NCBI RefSeq assembly: GCF_022376445.1 | Contig: NW_025954973.1 | Location: forward strand, 62,001 to 126,000 | Direction of reading: 5' to 3' | Source of the DNA: Fomitopsis serialis | Taxonomy: Eukaryota > Basidiomycota > Agaricomycetes > Polyporales > Fomitopsidaceae | Length of the DNA stretch: 64,000 nucleotides | In this document: positions 57,702 through 64,000 of the stretch, in pieces | Layout: each line of letters opens with the position of its first letter | How positions within the stretch are numbered: the first letter of the stretch is position 1 | The notes under the pieces: generated by a model | Told to the model about the DNA's origin: nothing | Databases searched by the model: none | What the model saw: the letters and a program-made list of their open reading frames with translations, nothing else | Program-made: the position numbers and the translations under genes

Positions 57702-59411
57702 ACGCGGCAGAGTGCCAGTGGGCAGATTGGCAGCGGTCAGAGCAGTACCGACGGTGACACAGAAAGTGAAGAGGACTCGAGTGCCGATGAATGGAACTCG
57801 AAGGACTGGCGCTGCGCCCGTTTTCAAGGCACTCTGCCACTCGTGCTTTCCGCTCGCATCCCACTCGAGGTTTTTGGACTTATCATCGATGAGATGGATC
57901 AATTCACTTCGGCAGCCGCAGCGCTGGTCTGCACGGCTTGGCACCCTCGAGCGATGCGCAGCCTCTACCGTATCGTCAACATCAGCAGCCGTACGAGCTT
58001 CGACATCCTGATCAAGCAGTGTCGCGCGTCTCCGCATGTGAAGAGGTGGCTCGCTACTACGCGCGAGCTAGTGGCCAACGACTACGAACGCTCTTATGGG
58101 AATTCGAAACACCATCCCTTCCTTCAGGTGCTACCCATTGCGCTCGTTCATGCGATGCCCGGCGTACGCACCCTTTGCATGAGAGGAGGAAATCTTCGTT
58201 TCATCCGGCCGACCTTCTTCCTTGGCCTGTTGCACTTCAAGGCCGTCACGTCGTTGACCCTGTGTGGGTGCAAACTGAATAACCTGGAACAGCTGTGGCG
58301 CATCATCTGGGCCTTCCCTCAGCTAACGGACCTCAGTATAACTGGCATCGAGCTCACTCAAGAACTCGGGGGTCCTGCCTGCTGCCCAGGAGCCACACCG
58401 GTCCAGTCCCCACGTCTTCAACGCCTTAACATTGATATTGATGTCAAAAGTGCTGTTTTGGTGACGTTCATTGACTGTATGACACACTCAGGCTGTTTCA
58501 CCTCCCTCAAAGAGCTGAGGCCGTGGCTGGTTTATAAATTCGAAAATTCACTAGAGAACCTGACTAAAGCCCTAGAAGCCACAGGGGGATCCCTGACTCT
58601 GTATCACGAATGCTGCACAGGGGTTGATTGTGAGCCTGCCCCAGACGGTAAGAGGCCCTGTCAATTGGTACTTATTGCTCAGCAGACCTCGCTGCTGATG
58701 CACATGCTATGCAGGTAGAGATGATCACGGCAATCTATCACATAATACCGCACTGCGGTCCCTAGGATTCCAGATGAACGACATATGCCCAGAACACGGA
58801 GACCAATGGCTTGAGCCATACATCAAATGGGTGGATGAGTTATATGGTGTCCTCTCCACCGTCCGGAGTTATGAGCTCGAGTACATCAAGATCCAATCTA
58901 TGCTTGGTTACTATGACCACGATTACAGGGAGCTCGAGTTCGTCCTCGAGAACATTGACTTGGGGGCCTTGCACGAGGTCATGGGCCGACCATATTTTGA
59001 CGTTCTGGAGGACGTTGAGGTGAAGATGGACCTCTTCGGGGTGCTGAATGACAGCAAAGTTGATGACGTCGGTCGGAGACTCGCACCCGTGTACCGTGGT
59101 TTACTGCGGCCATGGTCTGACCGCGGTATAGTCAACGTCATCCAATGTGGCTCCGGGTTGTCGTGAGTGAGCTCGTTTGTATGCACACACATACGTCTCA
59201 CGTCTGTCTCCCGCCTCCTGGTAGGTTGACACCATGGCCACCTATGGTGGATACCCCGTCGGCACGAAGTGCCACGAGCGAAGGCGGCAACACAGAGGCA
59301 TCGTCCCCAGTAGCATCCTCGGCGTGTGGGTCGATTGGAGCAAATGGCTCGCTCAAAAGACGCTGCCAGACTGCGGGATCAACGATCGACGGACTGGAGT
59401 GTACCGTATGA
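57702..59411 (+). pseudogene. F-box/LRR-like protein, copy 8; start ATG changed to ACG, three exons
   Basis: Predicted SCF adaptor of the copy 4/8 subfamily. Where sisters read GTC ATG CG, this copy reads GTC ACG CG (57702). The frame is open upstream to 57675 but without ATG. Exon 1 ends at 58647, intron 1 is 58648-58714 (67 nt), and exon 2 starts at 58715. The unspliced exon 2 frame stops at 59166, but that TGA lies inside the donor TCGTGAGTGAG. Removing 59163-59224 keeps the frame and adds exon 3 (59225-59411) with SEGGNTEASSPVASSACG and LKRRC. F-box ARIPLEVFGLIIDEMD, then LVCTAW; leucine-rich LWRIIWAFPQLTDL; near the end of exon 2 PWSDRGIVNVIQ. This copy best reveals the ancestral three-exon structure. 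Only the start is lost. Confidence 0.8.
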
Positions 59412-59896
59412 GCCTTCTGTCATCTCGGATCAGCCGCTCGGGACTGGACGGACATGGCTATGGTTATGACTTATCAATGTAAGAGTATGCCTTCGGGATT
59501 CATCTGCGTCTGACTCAGAGACATGAATGTCGCGTACATGATGTATGACGTTCGATGTATTGGACGCGCGACCTGCCAGCGGTGCTGGTAGCCCGAGTAC
59601 GGTTGTATCAAATCACTCAGCGGCGATTGATCAGCGCAAATGGGCCCTCCGTGACGAGTGGCGAGCCACATATACGAGGAATCTCACCCGCATAAATGAT
59701 GCGTGGAGAGGGATGGACGCCGTCAAAAAAGCAGCTCGCAGTAGCCACCTCATTCAACGCACACGAGGTGACTAAGCCAGCGTTGCGACACATGGGGTTT
59801 AGAGAACAGATTGAGAGAACTCGTGGAATGTGAAGACGCACCTCCCGATAATGATTCGCTCGCTGTATCTGGTGAGCATCTCGTGCGCGTACGACA
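59412..59896. other. 3' flank of copy 8; no supportable gene
   Basis: Short frames only. Confidence 0.4.
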
Positions 59897-60470
59897 TCAC
59901 CTGGAACTCACCAATGCTTGATTGTGGAGCCCGGCTAGTGCGCCAACGCGGAGAGAAAACAGGTTCGCTGCGTCGTCGCCTACCTTGCTATTAATAGGAC
60001 TGTTGGTCGAATACTTTACCGAGATGTAGTGAATCACGTTCGTGCCTACGCAAGACCGGGACCCTCGAGACTGCAGAAATAGATTTACGAGGATCGAGAT
60101 TAACATGCTGGAATGATGGCGGGTCAATGAGGTACGAAGTACATAAGCTATCCTCACCTGGCGAACTGGAGGACTTCCACAGGGATGCCTTGTAGTGTTT
60201 CAGTCGCGACGAGTTGTCTAGCACTGGTCGGCAGGTGGCGAGCCTCCCTACAAGGGTGCAAGTTGAATGTCATCGTGTTGGCCGCAATTGCCACTAGAAT
60301 GGCGACGGGTGGAATGAACCAGTAGGCTACGCAGCGTACTAGTTCTCATTGCCACATATTTCGGTTGGCGGGCTCTGCGTCGGCGGTGGCGAGTTGTAAC
60401 TCGAAGAACAGGAATGTTCGCCTTGCCTTGGACGAGGTCGCAACGTCGCTTGCGCCCCAAGGCAGTTCAG
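59897..60470 (-). pseudogene. Decayed minus-strand gene fragment (matches 5.26-6.03 kb)
   Basis: The minus strand shows VEVLQFA, an intron (GTGAGG..TTCCAG) and SMLISILVNLFLQSR, followed by a frame of about 65 codons. An upstream exon-like block lies at 60420. This is the clearest of the three copies and the best support for a 7TM DUF6533-like origin, but the upstream exons cannot be joined cleanly. Confidence 0.3.
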
Positions 60471-60559
60471 GGAGGGGCAGGCCAAAACCGCATTATGGCG
60501 GTGGAGCATTTGGCAAGGAGGAATGGGACTGACCGTGCTTAGACACCTGTTGCGATGAC

Positions 60560-63450
60560 ATGTAAGTATGCCACGGAGACTCGTGGTGCGGCCAATGGAG
60601 GCTGGTGCACTACTGGCAGATGATGAGCCGTATTCACCGAAAACAAGAGCTGTTTTACGTACCTTGAAACAAATATTCCTTCCGTTCCTCTCGCCTTGGA
60701 TCTCCCAAGGCTTCTCAAGCTGCCGTCAAGATGAGGAGCTGCTCGGCCGTGATGCTACGTCTTCTCGTTGCAGAACGTGGACAGCTGTCGAGTATGTGTC
60801 CCTCGATCAGGCCAAAACCTCATAAAATGTAGAACAAACAGTGGCTCACGAGGACAGTAACCAAAGAGACCCATTCGCTTTCATCGTGCGACGGAGGGTG
60901 AAACGGTTCCGGAGGATGGGCGCGAGCGTGAAATCCAGTCGAGACTCAGCAGAACATCATCATATCTGATCGTCGTAGCAGTAGAGAGGACGAGACATCA
61001 TAGGGTGCTTGGGAAGTGCTTGGAGAGCGATTAGAAGGTGCCTGGAGGAGGTTCAAGAGAGGTCCAAGAGCGTGGTAAAGAGTGCTCGAAGGATACTCGG
61101 TGGGCACGGCGCCGGCCGCGCGCTCCTCCATCTTTGACTTGGACTTCGACGACGCTACCGCTGACTTCTTTCGGACTTCTTCTCTGGGGCTCGAGTCTTC
61201 TGCTGCTCTCGCCAATTCCGTCGTGTGGGTCATTCGAAGGGCTTGTAATGTCTCCAACGCAGGCGGCAACCATCCATGTGACGTTCGGTACTCAGCTTCG
61301 TGTCTGTCCATCCAAGTTGTTCCTCGACCAGCGCGACCGCCGACCTCCGCTTCGATCCTGCTCTCCGCTGCTCTTGCTGCTCCCATCGCCTTACATAGTT
61401 ACTCACACGACTTGTGCTATGTTTACGCGGGCTGCAAGTGCCGCCTACACGACGGCGTCGTGCCCCCAGGTTCGCCTCCGCATATTGCAGTCTGTTGCGC
61501 CTGAGCGACCTACGCGTTCAATGTAACATGTTCTCGTCCTTAGCTTCAATAGTCGACACCAACGCTGTAACACGACAGAACATACACCAAGAAGGGCTGT
61601 ATCTCCCCTTGAACTACGTCGCCAGCGGTCTCATCGAAAATACTGCTGAAGACCTCCGAGTCCATCGTCGAAGGGATGAACGGGCGGCCTCGACATTGGT
61701 CAGTACGGTTGTCACGGCATTGTTTTACTTGCTGTCTTCACGCCATGTCTGTACAGCTCTCAACACGTCGCGGCTCTCAACCACACCGGCTTCGGCGTCC
61801 TGTCCGAGCGGCACCGTACCGTGACTCTGCCCAACAAGCCCTCGCTCGACCACGCTCGAGCTGATTGCATCGTGCCAACGTCGTCGTAAATAGAGGTATT
61901 TGCACGCGCTGCTCCTCCTCTTCGGCCGTGCGGTGTGTGACGCGCGAATTCTGAGGCGTATGTACATATTCCGTTTATGTGCGTTCCCACTCCTGCTGCC
62001 ATTTGGTTCGTCACGTTGCTGAATTCGATCCAGTGGTGTCACACTGCCTTGATGCCTTGCGCTTCGCTAGACGATCACGCGTGTCGTTCGGATAGGCCTG
62101 CTGCATTGGCAGTTCAGTCGTAGATCTTCGCCTTAGGTGTACACGGACGATGTGCCCAGACGCTCCTGCTCACTATTGGGAGGTCCGTGCTCGCCATTAT
62201 GCGGCATTCCTTTAGTTACCTGACGGTATATCTGACAATTCATTGAAGCGCGTTGTCTCAACTTTGTCAACGCAGCGAGGTCTTTGTTGCCCCGAGACTC
62301 GGATACCACCTCGAGTTTGTTGGGATACCCTATCTATTGCGTGGCCGGAAGTTCGGACGATGACACATGTAAGTACGTACTGTAGATCGCCACGTCACTC
62401 TAACATCTGACACTGCAATACAGTACTCCGACATCAGATTCTTCTGTACCCCGAACCACTGAGAGCGATCGCCAGAGCATATGGAATAGCCCGTAGTATC
62501 CTCTCCGTTATCCTCTCCGCTAGCTCGCGGGCATCGAGATCGAGTGTTGGACCGCACTCTGAATCATCCAGCGCTTACGAGGACTGGACACCCCGCGACG
62601 CTCTCGGGATGTTCTTCTGACATTTCTGGATGGGTGGGAAGCCGAGGACGATACTTCGAGCGTCCGGTAAGTGCATGTATGGAAGAGCTCATCACGGCAA
62701 CGACCACTTATGTAGATCTTGTAGCGCGTGCTGGTGTGGCAGGATCTTCGGAGCAGGGGTGACGATGTCCACGTCGTTGTGCAAACCAATGAGAAATGGG
62801 TGGAGTTCAGTCTTACGGAGGACCGGCACCTGTACAATGTTTCAGCCAATTTGACGAGATGCTGATCAGCACGCCGGCGTCGAGGCGTGAAGGACGATGT
62901 GCAGCCCGAGGTCACATCCAGGGGGATGGACACAAAATGACTTTCGCGGACGCAAGGGGACGTCGCGAGTCGAATGGCGGTGCTCCACAAACTGTGTCGC
63001 GCGAATGAGGTCCCCGTGCTCAGCAGCGAGTCGTCTGGATAGTTGGTAAGTGATGACTGCCTTGTCTTCGTGCTGTAGCTCCAGGCAACGTCCCGGACGC
63101 TGATTTGACTCCTCGTAGGTGAGTGACACCACTGGGTAGGGCTCCAGCGACTCACCAGCGGCCTAGCGGCAACACCTACTCGACGCAGCAGGCTCACGTG
63201 CGATACAGCGAGTCTTCGACAAGTGGGATGGTACGTCATGGGCGCGTAGACCTTTGTCGTCTGCTCCCAACTATCATGACCGCTCTTGGATGATTACAGT
63301 TCGTTCGCGCGGTACGGCGCACTCGTCCATACAGTCTTCCGCACTCACCGGACTTGGTGAGCATTTTCCGCAGCGAAGTCGACCTTCCTCGTCATGACTC
63401 AAGACGATCGGGGATCCCCCACAGCCGTTCCCGCGCCCGGACGATGTCGC
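60560..63450 (+). repeat. Long decayed repeat unit (matches 6.06-8.92 and 46.14-49.30 kb)
   Basis: Blocks in the same order: degenerate first module (60580-60800), cggcttcggcgtcctgtccg (61787), ttccgtttatgtgcgttccc (61969), tctgacggtatatctgac area (62220), the HRDRVLDRTLNH-type frame (62540) and gcgtccggtaagtgcatgta (62659). No intact frame. Confidence 0.5.
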
Positions 63451-63714
63451 ACACCGCATACTCGGAGACCTGGCGCTGCAGCGTGATGCCGATGTACGAC
63501 TCCTGTAAGGACGACTTCGCCAACGGGCTTGATTGTGGCTCGTCGATGCGCCAGGCCTGCATGCAGTCCGTGCGCAGCGGCGGATAGCGTAGTATGGAGC
63601 GGGAGACACCGAGGAAGACTGGAAGCAGGGGAACAGGGCCGCCGTTCAAGTTGCCAGTCGGCTGTACAGATCGAAGGGGGATGCACAAACTGGATGGGAC
63701 CCCGAAGAACGCGG
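63451..63714. other. No gene; approach to the ninth F-box unit
   Basis: Sequence like that before other TTAGGG-like motifs, ending accccgaagaacgcgg. Confidence 0.4.
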
Positions 63715-63727
63715 TTACGGTTAGGGG
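63715..63727 (+). repeat. TTAGGG-like motif, unit 9
   Basis: TTACGG then TTAGGG plus G, after gaagaacgcgg, as in the other units. Confidence 0.65.
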
Positions 63728-63857
63728 CATGGACAGACCGCCTCCTCGCACTCAGGCTGGCCGCGTTCCAGTGCAAGTCCCACAACCAGATCAGGACTAG
63801 TGCGGCGCGCCCAGGAATACTGGCAGCATGACTGGCCATGACCTGGTGGTATGCCCC

Positions 63858-64000
63858 GTTCGCGGCAGTGACCGTGCGGCTCATCAAACTCTCGGACACA
63901 GGTCTTCCCAAGTACCCATATACATGGTCTCGCTGCATGCTTGAGGCCCCCCCCGCTACTTGCGCCCCTACCCCCACCACTCCTCCGCTCACGGCTGCGC
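63858..64000 (+). promoter_or_regulatory. Conserved upstream block of a ninth F-box copy, cut by the window edge
   Basis: ttcgcggcagtgaccgtgcg, the tacccatatacatgg area and accactcctccgctcacggc match the family block. By spacing in other copies, an F-box start is expected about 170-190 bp past the window end. Confidence 0.6.

Noticed and set aside
1..64000. tRNA or rRNA genes
   Set aside because: No stretch with convincing A-box/B-box order and cloverleaf potential, or with rRNA similarity, was recognised. A covariance-model scan was not possible.

Overview
The window looks like nuclear DNA of a basidiomycete fungus, probably an Agaricomycete. The grounds are introns of about 45-67 nt with GT..AG ends, a large family of F-box/leucine-rich proteins of the agaricomycete type, a KDZ-superfamily DNA transposon, and TTAGGG-type motifs. 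No tRNA, rRNA or CRISPR array was recognised. Most of the window is a head-to-tail array, all on the + strand, of a repeating unit of about 6-8 kb. Each unit holds one F-box gene preceded by a conserved block of about 300 bp and, further out, usually a TTAGGG-like motif. The rest of each unit is decayed repeated sequence with no intact gene that can be defended.

Eight F-box copies are visible: about 2652-4224, 9539-11117, 17917-19500, 24239-25163, 43778-45374, 49589-50181, 52187-53762 and 57702-59411. The upstream block of a ninth begins at about 63858 and runs off the window. Only the copies at 9539 and 17917 look intact. Three have lost the start (ATG to GTG, ATG to ACG, and a 4-nt deletion just after the ATG). 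One has two frameshifts, one an internal deletion and one an early stop. All full-length copies share one intron in the C-terminal half. Most also keep traces of a second intron and a third exon with a conserved DGGGGNEASS-like motif.

At about 28.1-41.7 kb the array is interrupted by roughly 13.5 kb of mobile DNA. The first part is a minus-strand non-LTR reverse transcriptase gene (28646-31190). Beside it lies a nearly complete KDZ transposon (31662-41596) with terminal inverted repeats of about 640 bp and a perfect 7-bp target duplication, AGCCTTC. Inside are three genes in the same orientation: a KDZ transposase with a single 1-nt frameshift, a 481-residue coiled-coil protein, and a basic protein of about 460 residues with a weak HMG-box resemblance. 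The inverted repeats carry a 39/41-bp minisatellite whose units can form 8-bp-stem hairpins.

The F-box proteins would be expected to act as substrate adaptors of SCF ubiquitin ligases. The pattern is rapid birth and death of paralogs. The KDZ element is the best candidate for a poorly described system: a transposase plus two unexplained accessory proteins between structured inverted repeats.
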